Shown: in pieces, positions 33,350 to 41,527 of the stretch
Position numbering within the stretch: the first letter of the stretch is position 1
Layout of the letters: the number at the start of each line of letters is the position of its first letter
Position numbers and translations under genes: made by a program
NCBI GenBank assembly: GCA_015655585.1
Contig: JAATEV010000036.1
Coordinates: 1-54,790, forward strand
Length of the DNA: 54,790 bases
Direction: 5' to 3'
From: Terriglobales bacterium
Lineage (GTDB): Bacteria > Acidobacteriota > Terriglobia > Terriglobales > Acidobacteriaceae
Notes under the pieces: generated by a model
The model's database searches: none
Seen by the model: the letters and a program-made list of their open reading frames with translations, nothing else
What the model was told of the DNA's origin: nothing

Positions 33350-34084
33350 ATGTTCGCGACACTGAAACTTCTGTTTGTCTATACGGCGCTTGGGCCGCTT
33401 ACGGGGATCATCGGGATTCCCTATAGCCTGCTGGTGGGGAACGTGGACCTGCTGTATCGCGTCTCGATGTGGATTGCGAATGCCGGAGTGCGGGCGGCGG
33501 GCATACGGATCGAGATGAGCGGGATGGAACATGTTCCTGCGGGGCGAAGCTGCATCTTCATGTGCAATCACGTCTCGAACCTGGACCCGCCGGTGATTCT
33601 TCCGTTGCTGCCGGGGCGTAGCTCGGTGCTGTTGAAGAAGGAACTGATGAACATTCCGATCCTTGGGCTTGCGATGAAGATGGGCAAGTTTGTTCCGGTG
33701 GAGCGCGGCAACCGCCGCGAGGCCGCGCAGGCCAGCGTGGCTGCGGCTGCGGAGGCGTTGCAGTCGGGGCTGCATATGCTGGTGTTTCCAGAGGGAACAC
33801 GCGCGCCGGACGGCAGGCTTGCGGCCTTCAAGAAAGGCCCGTTCTTTCTGGCGAAGCAGACGCAGGCTCCGGTGATTCCTGTCGCTCTCTCCGGTACGCA
33901 GACCATGATGCGTAGGGGAAGCTTCGCCATTACGCCGGGAGTGGCGCGCGTGCAGATGTTGCCGCCGATTGAGCCGGACAGCTATGAGACTCGCGAAGAT
34001 TTATTGCGCGCAGTGAGGCTGGCGATTGCCAATGCATTGCCGCCGGAGATGCAGCCTGCGGATTACTTGACGATGGCCTTGTAG
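33350..34084 (+). CDS. plsC: 1-acylglycerol-3-phosphate acyltransferase
   Basis: A 244-residue PlsC-family enzyme making phosphatidic acid at the inner membrane. The four acyltransferase motifs are visible: NHVSNLDPPV (about residues 73-82, the catalytic NHx4D), the FVPVERGNRREA region (about 116), FPEGTRAPDGRL (about 149) and VIPVALSGTQTM (about 176). An N-terminal hydrophobic segment (about 5-30) probably anchors it. It runs to the end of the plus-strand block and overlaps the SPOR gene on the other strand by 22 bases at their 3' ends. Confidence 0.92.
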   Translation: MFATLKLLFVYTALGPLTGIIGIPYSLLVGNVDLLYRVSMWIANAGVRAAGIRIEMSGMEHVPAGRSCIFMCNHVSNLDPPVILPLLPGRSSVLLKKELMNIPILGLAMKMGKFVPVERGNRREAAQASVAAAAEALQSGLHMLVFPEGTRAPDGRLAAFKKGPFFLAKQTQAPVIPVALSGTQTMMRRGSFAITPGVARVQMLPPIEPDSYETREDLLRAVRLAIANALPPEMQPADYLTMAL

Positions 34085-34737
34085 CCGTCTTCGAGCAGAC
34101 GCTGCTTCATTGCGTCGGCGTCCTTTTTGGTTGAGAAGGGACCGATCTGGACGTGAAGAAACTTGTCCTGCGGGGTCTGTCGAACGGCCACGGTGTAGCC
34201 ATGCTTCTTCAACGCGTTCATCAGGACGTTTGCATCTTCCTGATGGGAGACCGCTGCTACCTGCACGATAAAAGAGCCTGTTGCCTGGGTTGCTGGAACA
34301 GCGGCGGGAGCAGGAGGGGCAGTGGGTGCGACGGCCGAGGCTGCCGAGGGCTTGGGCGCTGGAACCGGCTTGGGGGTGGGCGGAGTGTGAGGAGTTGCGG
34401 GGACCTTGACGGAGTTCTCTGAGGGAGGCGCGTAGTTGGTGGTGGCCGGAGATGTGGATGTGGTTTCCGATGCCGCGGGGCTACCTGAAGCGGGCTTGGG
34501 TGTCGTGGGTTCGGTGGGCTCGTAGGAGGCAGGAGGGGCAGCGGCGGGAATGCTGGCCGCGGTCTGCACGGAGCGGCGGCCCATGCTGTATCCAAAGCCG
34601 AAGAAGACGGCGCAGAGGAGAGCCAGTAGAAAGAAGATGCCGAGGATGGTTGTGGTGCTCAGGGAGATCTCACGATCGTGTTCTGCGATGTCGTGGAGAT
34701 CCTGCAGGTCATTGTCGCTGTCGTATCGACCGTTCAC
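34063..34737 (-). CDS. SPOR-domain membrane protein
   Basis: A 224-residue bitopic protein: a short acidic cytoplasmic N-terminus, one transmembrane helix (about residues 30-50, ILGIFFLLALLCAVFFGFGY), a long Pro/Ala/Thr-rich linker and a C-terminal SPOR domain (about 152-224, SFIVQVAAVSHQEDANVL to GYTVAVRQTPQ, then VQIGPFSTKKDADAM). SPOR domains bind glycan strands lacking stem peptides and localise proteins to the septum. It shares 22 bases with the end of plsC and lies 3 bp from the slipin stop. Cell-division or wall-recycling links are known for the family; this member's partner is unknown. Confidence 0.9.
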   Translation of the reverse strand: MNGRYDSDNDLQDLHDIAEHDREISLSTTTILGIFFLLALLCAVFFGFGYSMGRRSVQTAASIPAAAPPASYEPTEPTTPKPASGSPAASETTSTSPATTNYAPPSENSVKVPATPHTPPTPKPVPAPKPSAASAVAPTAPPAPAAVPATQATGSFIVQVAAVSHQEDANVLMNALKKHGYTVAVRQTPQDKFLHVQIGPFSTKKDADAMKQRLLEDGYKAIVK

Positions 34738-34740
34738 GTG

Positions 34741-35505
34741 TTATTCCTTCTTCTCTACGAGCGTTTTATTGAGCAACGTCATCAATTCCATGGGAAGTGG
34801 AAAGACGATGGTTGTGTTCTTTTCGACGCCTATCTCAGTGAGTGTCTGCAGGTAGCGAAGTTGCAGCGACATGGGCTGCTTCGCCATTAACTCAGATGCT
34901 TCTACCAGCTTGGCGGCAGCATTGAACTCGCCTTCCGCGTGGATAATTTTTGCTCTGCGTTCCCGTTCTGCTTCGGCCTGCTTGGCCATGGCGCGGAGCA
35001 TGGTTTCGGGCATATCGACCTGCTTCAATTCGACGGAGACCACTTTGACGCCGAAGGGCGCGGTGTGGCCGTCGATCAGGGTCTGAATGCGAAGGTTCAG
35101 GGCTTCACGGTGGGCGAGCAGACCGTCGAGGTCGACCTCTCCCAAAACGGAACGCAATGTTGTCTGCGCGAATTGCGAGGTCTGGTAGATGTAGTTTGCT
35201 ACCTCGATGACGGCCTTGGTGGGATCGATAACGCGCAGCGTGATGACGGCGTTTACCTTGAGGGTGACGTTATCGCGGGTGATGATGTCCTGTGCGGGGA
35301 CTTCCATGGCCTCCTGCCGCAGGCTTACACGCACCATCTGGTCGAGCGGGCGGAAGACCCATATGATGCCCGGTCCCTTTGCGGTCTGATTGGCGACGCG
35401 GCCGAGACGAAAGACAACGCCGCGTTCGTACTCCTTCAGGATCTTGATGGAGTTCAGGGCATAAAGCACAACGATGGCGAGGGCGAAGAGAACAGGAATG
35501 GGCAT
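34741..35505 (-). CDS. Slipin (stomatin/prohibitin-family, SPFH domain)
   Basis: A 254-residue protein with an N-terminal hydrophobic segment (about 3-20) and an SPFH domain: IKILKEYERGVVFRLGRV, GPGIIWVFRPLDQMVRVSLR, the DIITRDNVTLKVNAVITLRV strand pair and QTTLRSVLGEVDLDGLL. A charged helix with QAEAERERRAKIIHAEGE follows, as in bacterial slipins. These proteins form membrane scaffolds and are usually encoded beside an NfeD-type protease, in pairs where the protease cleaves the slipin tail. Here an NfeD gene (36355-37662) is nearby, but an unrelated beta-barrel gene lies between them. The stop is 3 bp before the SPOR gene. Confidence 0.93.
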   Translation of the reverse strand: MPIPVLFALAIVVLYALNSIKILKEYERGVVFRLGRVANQTAKGPGIIWVFRPLDQMVRVSLRQEAMEVPAQDIITRDNVTLKVNAVITLRVIDPTKAVIEVANYIYQTSQFAQTTLRSVLGEVDLDGLLAHREALNLRIQTLIDGHTAPFGVKVVSVELKQVDMPETMLRAMAKQAEAERERRAKIIHAEGEFNAAAKLVEASELMAKQPMSLQLRYLQTLTEIGVEKNTTIVFPLPMELMTLLNKTLVEKKE

Positions 35506-35592
35506 GGTGGTTATAAAACCCCTTGGGCAGACTCTTACTTCATCTACCGCTGCGATTGTAGAACAGCCCCGCCCGGCGGCGAATCGCGCTCT

Positions 35593-36270
35593 CTAAAAGT
35601 GCAGGAAAAACCCGATGCCGGGCTCAAAGGTCGAAGTATGTTTTTGAATTGTCAGATAGTTGGTCTCGAAGTCGGGAGCCTTGTAGAAGACCTGGCGTAC
35701 CTGAACTCGTATACCAAAGTGCGGAGACAAGACGGTTTGTTCCGCGCCGACGGTGTAGTAATAGGCCGCGCGAGCCTGCTTGATGAGGCCTTCGCCGCCG
35801 CGTGGAGTCGGCCGGAACGCCAGCGTGCCGAGACCTGCGCCAGCGAAGGGATGAAGGCCGAGGACGGGCCGGAGATGGGCGACGTAACCAGCCGAATACT
35901 CCGACGTATTTTGCTGAACGCCACCGAAGGGCTGCGCGCCGAACGGCCTGAAGGTATCGGTATAGCGGGCGTAGCCGTAGTTGAATTCAAAGCCAACCAG
36001 GGGCTTTACCGTGTAACGGAGCGTGATAAGAGCGCCGACCGTGTTGCCGGTGGTCAGCTTTACGGTCGTCGGCTGGGCATTGACGACGGCAGTTCCACTG
36101 GCATCTCCGTTGATCTGGCCAGAGCCGACGACGGCAAGGTCGATCCGGTTCAGTTGCTTGGCGAGTCCTGGGTGCTGCGATTCCTGAGCCTGGATGCTGG
36201 GTGCCGCTACGCCTGCTGCCAGGCACAACAGAAAGGTTCGGACACACGACCGGCGAACGACATTCAACAT
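35593..36270 (-). CDS. Outer-membrane beta-barrel protein of unknown function
   Basis: A 225-residue exported protein with signal peptide (FLLCLAAGVAAPSIQAQ, cleavage near 29). The mature part alternates polar and aromatic residues in beta-hairpin style (VGALITLRYTV, FEFNYGYARYTDTF, YSAGYVAHLRPVLG, HPFAGAGLGTLAFRP, YTVGAEQTVLSPHFG) and ends in IGFFLHF, a C-terminal phenylalanine compatible with BAM-mediated insertion. This suggests an 8-10-strand OmpA/OmpW-like barrel. No catalytic residues are visible. It sits between nfeD and slipin, where no extra gene is expected. Confidence 0.75.
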   Translation of the reverse strand: MLNVVRRSCVRTFLLCLAAGVAAPSIQAQESQHPGLAKQLNRIDLAVVGSGQINGDASGTAVVNAQPTTVKLTTGNTVGALITLRYTVKPLVGFEFNYGYARYTDTFRPFGAQPFGGVQQNTSEYSAGYVAHLRPVLGLHPFAGAGLGTLAFRPTPRGGEGLIKQARAAYYYTVGAEQTVLSPHFGIRVQVRQVFYKAPDFETNYLTIQKHTSTFEPGIGFFLHF

Positions 36271-36354
36271 CTAGACAAAACTCCCTTTTTCGGAAAACTC
36301 GTGCTCTTCCAGTCTACTCTGGAGGAAGGTTTTCGAGTGCGCTCTACGGCTATT

Positions 36355-37662
36355 TTAGATGGAATCATTGGCGGGCTCGACGATGAGGGTCAGGCCCTCG
36401 ACGCCACGAATCCGCACGGTCGCTCCGGGCGGGAGGGCGGATTCTCCGCGTAGGGAGGCCTGCCAGAGCTCGCCTCGAACCTCGATCTGGCCGGTTGGGG
36501 CGAGGGGTGACCGGACGATGCCGAGGCCGCCGACCATGGCCTGGGGGCCGACCAGCACCTTGTTGCGGCGGGCGCGGATGGCGATATAGGCCAGCCAGAA
36601 GGAGATAAGCCCGAAGCCGAGTCCTGCGCCCAGAGCGAGGCCGAGGTGGACTCTCTGCTCGGGGATCGGCCCGTTTACCAAGGTGGCCAGACCAAAGACG
36701 AGGGAGATGGTTCCTGCCAGCGCGAGGACTCCGTGGCTGGCGAACTTTGCCTCAAGGACGATCATGACGAGAGCTGCGAGGAGCAGAACGACCGATGTAT
36801 GCCGCACAGGAAGCAGATTGAGGCCGAAGATGCCGAGGAGAACGAAGAGCGTTCCCAGAGAGCCGGGGACGATGGTACCGGGGACGTTGAACTCGAGGTA
36901 GATCAGAAGCGCTCCCAGTACGAGCAGGCAGACGGCGACGTCCGGATTAGTCAGCTTGCTGAGGAGGCGCTCGCGCAGGGAAGGAGCGACTGTGCGGATG
37001 GTTGCTCCGCGCAGATGCAGGACGGTTGTAGAGCCATCCCAGCGATGGATCGGGTGTTCGTCCAACTGGGCGAGAAGCGTCTGGTCGTCTGGAGCGACGA
37101 TATCGATCAGCTTCAGCTTGAGGGCTTCCTGATCGCTGTACGACTTCGAGTTGCGGATTGCGTCTTCCGCGGCTTCTATGTTGCGGCCGCGCCGCTCGGT
37201 ATAGGAGCGGAGGAAGGCTGCGGCGTCGTTCTCGATCTTCTGCTTGAGCACCGCATCCATCTGACCGCCTTCGATGATGGGGTGGGCCGCTCCGGCGTTT
37301 GTTCCCGGAGACATTGCGGCTAGGTCGGCAGACTCCAGAAGGAAGAAGCCGGCTGATCCGGCGCGACTGCCCGAGGGCGAGATGTAGACGATCACCGGGA
37401 CGGGAGAGCGCTCGATCGATTGCACCATTGCCCGCGTCGAATCCAGCAGGCCACCGGGGGTTCCCATCGACACGAGTACGGCTTCAGCGTGGGTGCGTGC
37501 GGCTTCGTCGAGGCCGCGTTGCAGGTAGTCGGCTGTAATGGGCTGAATGGTGTCGTGGATGGTCAGCTTGACTACTTCTGACGCTTTGTCCGCTCTTGCA
37601 GGCGGCGCATGGATTGGCAGCAGCCACGCGAGGAGAAGCAACGCGCTGAGGATGTGCTTCAT
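36355..37662 (-). CDS. NfeD-family membrane serine protease (full-length, ClpP-like domain)
   Basis: A 435-residue long-form NfeD. After the signal peptide comes a ClpP/SppA-like periplasmic domain (about residues 28-235) with the nucleophile loop SPSGSRAGSAGFFLL (Ser in AGSAG) and the general-base Lys in VLKQKIENDAAAFLR; both are needed for activity and both present. Four to five transmembrane helices (about 245-360) and a C-terminal OB-fold NfeD domain (about 370-435, MVGGLGIVRSPLAPTG, GELWQASLRG) follow. Long NfeD proteins cleave slipin C-termini. The gene overlaps the TPR gene by 4 bases upstream and lies 84 bp from the beta-barrel gene. Confidence 0.92.
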   Translation of the reverse strand: MKHILSALLLLAWLLPIHAPPARADKASEVVKLTIHDTIQPITADYLQRGLDEAARTHAEAVLVSMGTPGGLLDSTRAMVQSIERSPVPVIVYISPSGSRAGSAGFFLLESADLAAMSPGTNAGAAHPIIEGGQMDAVLKQKIENDAAAFLRSYTERRGRNIEAAEDAIRNSKSYSDQEALKLKLIDIVAPDDQTLLAQLDEHPIHRWDGSTTVLHLRGATIRTVAPSLRERLLSKLTNPDVAVCLLVLGALLIYLEFNVPGTIVPGSLGTLFVLLGIFGLNLLPVRHTSVVLLLAALVMIVLEAKFASHGVLALAGTISLVFGLATLVNGPIPEQRVHLGLALGAGLGFGLISFWLAYIAIRARRNKVLVGPQAMVGGLGIVRSPLAPTGQIEVRGELWQASLRGESALPPGATVRIRGVEGLTLIVEPANDSI

Positions 37663-39305
37663 GGGAGGCTCTGGCCTCGTGTCTGCAATGCCTGCTTCAT
37701 TCCCAGGGCAGCGCTATTGTTGGGTTCCAGCTTGAGAGCGTTGCCTACGTTGCTTGCCGACTCTGGAAGATGGTTTGCCAGTAGCTCGATTCGCGCCAAC
37801 ACGAGATACGCCGCTACATTCGGATGCAGACGCAGCGACTCGTGGGCCTCGTTACGCGCATCGTTCGTGCTTCCGCTGCGCTCGCGTACCTGCGCGAGTC
37901 CTGCGTGGGCGATGGAGCTTCCCGCGTCTGCGGAGATAGCTGCCTGAAACTCCTTTTCGGCCTCGGGGATGAGTCCCTGTGCGAGATAGTCCTGGCCTAG
38001 CTGCGAATATTCGGTGGCTTGTTGCGCAGGGGGAAGCGTTGCCATGCGCGCTGCCCGGATCTGATCGAGCTGAAAGGCTGCCTGCCGGAAAGATGCCTCC
38101 GAGTAGGTTCTGCGAATTCTCTCCAGCGGAACGAATCCTTCCGTTGGACTTTGGCCTGTTGTGCCGGGGGAACTTGCGGCCGGAGTAACGGTCCGTCCGG
38201 CACGGATGCGGTTCTGCAACGAGACGGCCTCGCTGTCGGCTGGCTTCAGTTTCAGGGCCTGATCGACTTCGCGTTGTGCTCCGGCGAAGTCTCCGCGCCG
38301 CAGCAGCGAGACAGCGACGTTGTAGTGGTAGTCCGCGTCGTTCGGGTCTGCAGCGGAGGCCCGCTGGAGCAGGGCAGTGGCGTCGCGTCCCTGACGGCTG
38401 AGTGCGACGCCCTGATTATTGATGACCTCGGGCAGCGGTAGTCTGCTTGCGACAAAGGAGAAAGCGGATTCCGCATCAGAGTACTTTGCCTCGTTGAAGC
38501 GGGAGAGGCCGATGTAGAAACCGGCCTCCAACGCGCGCCGGTCCGTCTGAGGAATCTTTGCCAGGGTTGCCGCGGCCTGGTCATACTCGCGCTGGCCGTA
38601 CTGCGCTTTGCCCAGCGACAGCAGAGCGGCGGAGTAGTCGGGGACACTCTGCACTGCCAGTTGCAGACGCCTGATTCGCTCCTGTGGAGAGGTTGCGTCT
38701 GTGCCGCGGATGTAGTTTTCGAAGGCGCTTAGTGGGACTCCGCCTGAAGAGGCCAGAAACGTTTGCTCGGCGATGTTGAAGTGAGGGTCCATCTGCCGCG
38801 CAATCTTCCAGGCGATGGCGTTCTGTACGTCGAAGAGCCGGGTCAGCTCGCTCGAATCGAGGAGCGGAGCGGACATTCTCAGCTTGTTGACTTCGAGGAC
38901 CTGTGCCTGCACCGAGATGCGTCCGTTGCTGGTGGTATAGCTGCCGACGATGACGAAGTCCGCATCCAACGTTTCCGCGATCTGGATGGTGGTTGCACGC
39001 GAAGGCCGGAAGTCTACGGGCAGGCCGAGATGGTCGAGCGCGTACTGGCGGTCGTCGCGGCTGATGGGCAGGAAGCCGGCGGAGAGAAGGCGCTGGTTCA
39101 GGGTGTCGGGGAAGGAGTCGCCGATCCAGGAGAGGTTGCTTTGCCCGGAACGGTTATCAAACGGCAACACCAGGACGAGGCGTCCACCCATCGCGGCAGC
39201 GTCGGAGGAGGGAGTCTGAGAGACTCCGGGATGCCCGCATGTGACGAAGAGACAGGCGGCCAAACAGATCGAGACTATATGTCGAACGAAAGCGCGGCGT
39301 GGCAC
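37659..39305 (-). CDS. Periplasmic TPR protein with TolB/CsgG-like N-terminal domain
   Basis: A 548-residue exported protein. After a signal peptide (about 1-30) comes a domain (about 40-175) resembling the TolB-N/CsgG/FlgO group: LVLVLPFDNRSGQSNLSW, DTLNQRLLSAGFLPI, ETLDADFVIVGSYTTSNG. From about residue 225 to the end, TPR motifs recur, for example YSAALLSLGKAQYGQREYDQ, NDADYHYNVAVSLLRRGD and YLVLARIELLANHLPES. Such proteins act as adaptors for envelope complexes. The last bases overlap nfeD (ATGA-type). A Cys in LFVTCGH near residue 22 might suggest a lipoprotein, but the preceding residue is not a good lipobox fit. Confidence 0.8.
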   Translation of the reverse strand: MPRRAFVRHIVSICLAACLFVTCGHPGVSQTPSSDAAAMGGRLVLVLPFDNRSGQSNLSWIGDSFPDTLNQRLLSAGFLPISRDDRQYALDHLGLPVDFRPSRATTIQIAETLDADFVIVGSYTTSNGRISVQAQVLEVNKLRMSAPLLDSSELTRLFDVQNAIAWKIARQMDPHFNIAEQTFLASSGGVPLSAFENYIRGTDATSPQERIRRLQLAVQSVPDYSAALLSLGKAQYGQREYDQAAATLAKIPQTDRRALEAGFYIGLSRFNEAKYSDAESAFSFVASRLPLPEVINNQGVALSRQGRDATALLQRASAADPNDADYHYNVAVSLLRRGDFAGAQREVDQALKLKPADSEAVSLQNRIRAGRTVTPAASSPGTTGQSPTEGFVPLERIRRTYSEASFRQAAFQLDQIRAARMATLPPAQQATEYSQLGQDYLAQGLIPEAEKEFQAAISADAGSSIAHAGLAQVRERSGSTNDARNEAHESLRLHPNVAAYLVLARIELLANHLPESASNVGNALKLEPNNSAALGMKQALQTRGQSLP

Positions 39306-39330
39306 AGTATGAGTATAGAGCTTCGATCCT

Positions 39331-40977
39331 CTATGGCACGCGGGCGGGCAGGATCAAATTGGCTTCTACTATCCGGGAGAAGTGTAGTACGGCCGCCCAC
39401 TCTCCGTTACGTTGCGCCTGCCAGACGATCTCTCCGTGCAGAAGGCTGGCTATCTCTGACGGGGAAAGGTCTTGATGGAAGTCGAAGTAGCGCTTGTCGG
39501 TGGACTCGTTGAGCCAGCCGAGATTCAGGTGATTGGCTGCGGGCTTCCATTTGGTCGAAAAGACGAGGGCGACATCGTAAGCTCCGGGATCGAATGCGGC
39601 TTGCTGGATCTGCTCGATGGAGAAGTTCTGCAAGGCTGCGGTCTTCACCGGTCGGTCGGAGTAGCCTAGTTCGGGCCGCATCAGCTCGGAGGTGGCTGGC
39701 CATGCTGTCAGCACGGTCCCGCCCGGATAATGCTGGTCGATGAAGCCCACGGCCTGCTGGTGCAGGACGACCATGTCGCGGTAGGACAAGTTATCTTCCG
39801 GGGCAAAGGAGTAGGGAGGGTTGATCCATATTCCGGCTATGAAGGCTGCACCGCTCAAAGCTGCCAGCAGACCCCAGCGGTGCAGATGCCGCTGCCAGAT
39901 GGATATGCAGAGCATGAGCACGAGCGGGTACATCGGAAGCAGGTAGCGTGTGAGCAGCGCCCCGCCCAGGATGGAAAATGCGATCCAGTTCGCGAAGAGG
40001 ATGATGGCCCCGGCTTTGAGTGCCTCTTGCGAGATAGGTTTGGACGCTCCTGCCACAGGTGGGATGCGATAGGCCGCTACTGCACAGACTACCGGCACAA
40101 ACAGATTCATGTGCGCGGTGAGGTGCAGCAGACGATGCCAGAGACTGAGCAGGACACGGAACGCGTCGAGATTGGCTGTGGCGTTGTAGCGCAGGAACTC
40201 CGGGTTGCCGAAGATGAATCCGGTGCAGTGATAGTGGTATCCGTACCAGGCGGCCAGCGGGAGGACGGGAGTTACTAACGCGAGCAGCCAGCCCCCGTGC
40301 GTGGATCGCGATGGCTGGTTGCGAGGATTCTTGAGCAGGGATGCGAACTCCCAAAGCGCCAGGGCCACCGGTGTGACGATGGAGGTCTCCTTGGAGAGAG
40401 CCGCGCAGGAGAACATGGTCGCTGCCAGAAGTTGATTTTTGTGCGTACTGGGGGAGGAGTTCTCTTGCTGTTCAGGAGAGGCTGCCATCTCGTTGCGGTC
40501 GAAGTAAAACGAGAGTCCCCAGAGGGTGAAGGCTGCGGCAAAGATGTCTGCGTGGGCGAGCGTGCTCTGCGCGAACCATACGGGATATGTCGCGGTAAGC
40601 AGTACGGTTACGGCGGCGACCTTGATATTGGTGAGGGTCTTTGCCAGCTTGTAGACGCCGAGCAACGCGGCTGTTGCTACCATGCACACCAGCGTTCGTG
40701 TTCCGCTGACGACGTATCCGGAGATGTGCCACCAGCCCGCCAGCAAGATGGATGGAAGAGGCGGATGCGCGTTGGTGATGGTCGTCTGAGGAATCAGCGA
40801 GCCGGTACGATAGAAATCCCATGCGGCGGGGATATAGTATCCAGCTTCGTCCCAGTAGTAGGGGAGGCGGAGCAAAAAGATGTGCGACAGATACACTCCG
40901 GCGAACAACAGCGGATAGAGCATCCAAAGAGGGATCTCTGTCTGCTGTTGTTCGCCGGTTTCTGGTCGTGTGAACAC
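39331..40977 (-). CDS. Polytopic GT39/ArnT-like glycosyltransferase family protein
   Basis: A 548-residue inner-membrane protein with about 10-11 hydrophobic segments and a C-terminal periplasmic portion. The first loop carries YYWDEAGYYIPAAW (about residue 40), the D-E motif of ArnT/GT83-type sugar transferases that bind undecaprenyl-phosphate sugars, and NAHPPLPSILLAGWW matches the second conserved loop. This is the second such transferase in the window (see 28399-30084), with different surroundings. It begins 3 bp after the DUF3467 stop and ends 26 bp before the TPR gene start. The donor and acceptor are not inferable. Confidence 0.82.
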   Translation of the reverse strand: MFTRPETGEQQQTEIPLWMLYPLLFAGVYLSHIFLLRLPYYWDEAGYYIPAAWDFYRTGSLIPQTTITNAHPPLPSILLAGWWHISGYVVSGTRTLVCMVATAALLGVYKLAKTLTNIKVAAVTVLLTATYPVWFAQSTLAHADIFAAAFTLWGLSFYFDRNEMAASPEQQENSSPSTHKNQLLAATMFSCAALSKETSIVTPVALALWEFASLLKNPRNQPSRSTHGGWLLALVTPVLPLAAWYGYHYHCTGFIFGNPEFLRYNATANLDAFRVLLSLWHRLLHLTAHMNLFVPVVCAVAAYRIPPVAGASKPISQEALKAGAIILFANWIAFSILGGALLTRYLLPMYPLVLMLCISIWQRHLHRWGLLAALSGAAFIAGIWINPPYSFAPEDNLSYRDMVVLHQQAVGFIDQHYPGGTVLTAWPATSELMRPELGYSDRPVKTAALQNFSIEQIQQAAFDPGAYDVALVFSTKWKPAANHLNLGWLNESTDKRYFDFHQDLSPSEIASLLHGEIVWQAQRNGEWAAVLHFSRIVEANLILPARVP

Positions 40978-40980
40978 GAC

Positions 40981-41289
40981 TTAGTTAACCGGACCGCCAT
41001 TCTGAGGGAGTTGTTCCAGAGTGATCTGCCCGAAGGTCTGTTCGTACTGGGCGAGGTTATGGCCGAGGACGTTCCAGAGGGCTTTCGCCTGCTGCGGGCT
41101 CAGATAGACGCCCTGAAAGTTCCTGAGGGTTACCTCATCCGGCTTGTCCTGAAGCATGGTTCCAAACACGAGATAGAAATCCCAGACACTCATACGAACC
41201 TGAACGCTGTTGGCGTATCCGTCGCGATAGTCTTCGGTGGTGGCGAGCTTGAGAGTGGGCTGATCTGCGGGTGCGTTTTGCTGACTCAT
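40981..41289 (-). CDS. DUF3467 domain protein
   Basis: A 102-residue soluble protein. The segment DGYANSVQVRMSVWDFYLVFG followed by TLRNFQGVYLSPQQAKALWNVL fits the DUF3467 family: a beta strand pair with the W/Y-DF motif and a C-terminal helix. Function is unknown. The start was set at the ATG at 41289; a longer frame runs back into tRNA-Leu and is not credible. The tRNA 3' end is 42 bp upstream on the same strand, so it may be read from a tRNA-linked transcript. The GT39-like gene follows by 3 bp. Confidence 0.82.
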   Translation of the reverse strand: MSQQNAPADQPTLKLATTEDYRDGYANSVQVRMSVWDFYLVFGTMLQDKPDEVTLRNFQGVYLSPQQAKALWNVLGHNLAQYEQTFGQITLEQLPQNGGPVN

Positions 41290-41331
41290 CGAATCGCTTT
41301 CAAAAAAGTTGATAGTTCGTGATTGATTCTT

Positions 41332-41416
41332 TGGTGCGAAAGGGGGGACTTGAACCCCCACGGATTGCTCCGCCAGATCCTAAGTCTGGTGCGTCTGCCA
41401 ATTTCGCCACTTTCGC
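41332..41416 (-). tRNA. tRNA-Leu (TAG anticodon)
   Basis: An 85-nt class II tRNA read on the minus strand: acceptor gcgaaag/ctttcgc, D-arm, anticodon stem-loop ccaga-cttagga-tctgg giving anticodon TAG (reads CUA and related Leu codons), a long variable arm (cggagcaatccg), T-arm gggggttcaagtccccc and encoded CCA. Structure and length are as expected for Leu. Confidence 0.96.
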
Positions 41417-41527
41417 ATCCGTGGAACGGCATTTAGCTCTGCCTAGTCTAGTCTAACTCGACTGTACCGATGCGCAGCGCCTGAGGAATAAATATAGACG
41501 AATCGGATGAATACAGCGTTCTTGAAG

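Noticed and set aside
34939..36453. A 504-codon plus-strand frame across slipin and the beta-barrel gene
   Set aside because: It lies antisense to a clear SPFH domain and a signal-peptide-bearing barrel; it spans their intergenic gap and has no family features.
41420..41527. Possible remnant of a GH94 domain after the glucan synthase stop
   Set aside because: Only about 108 bp separate the stop from tRNA-Leu, and they show no similarity to a phosphorylase C-terminus, so a frameshifted remnant is not supported.
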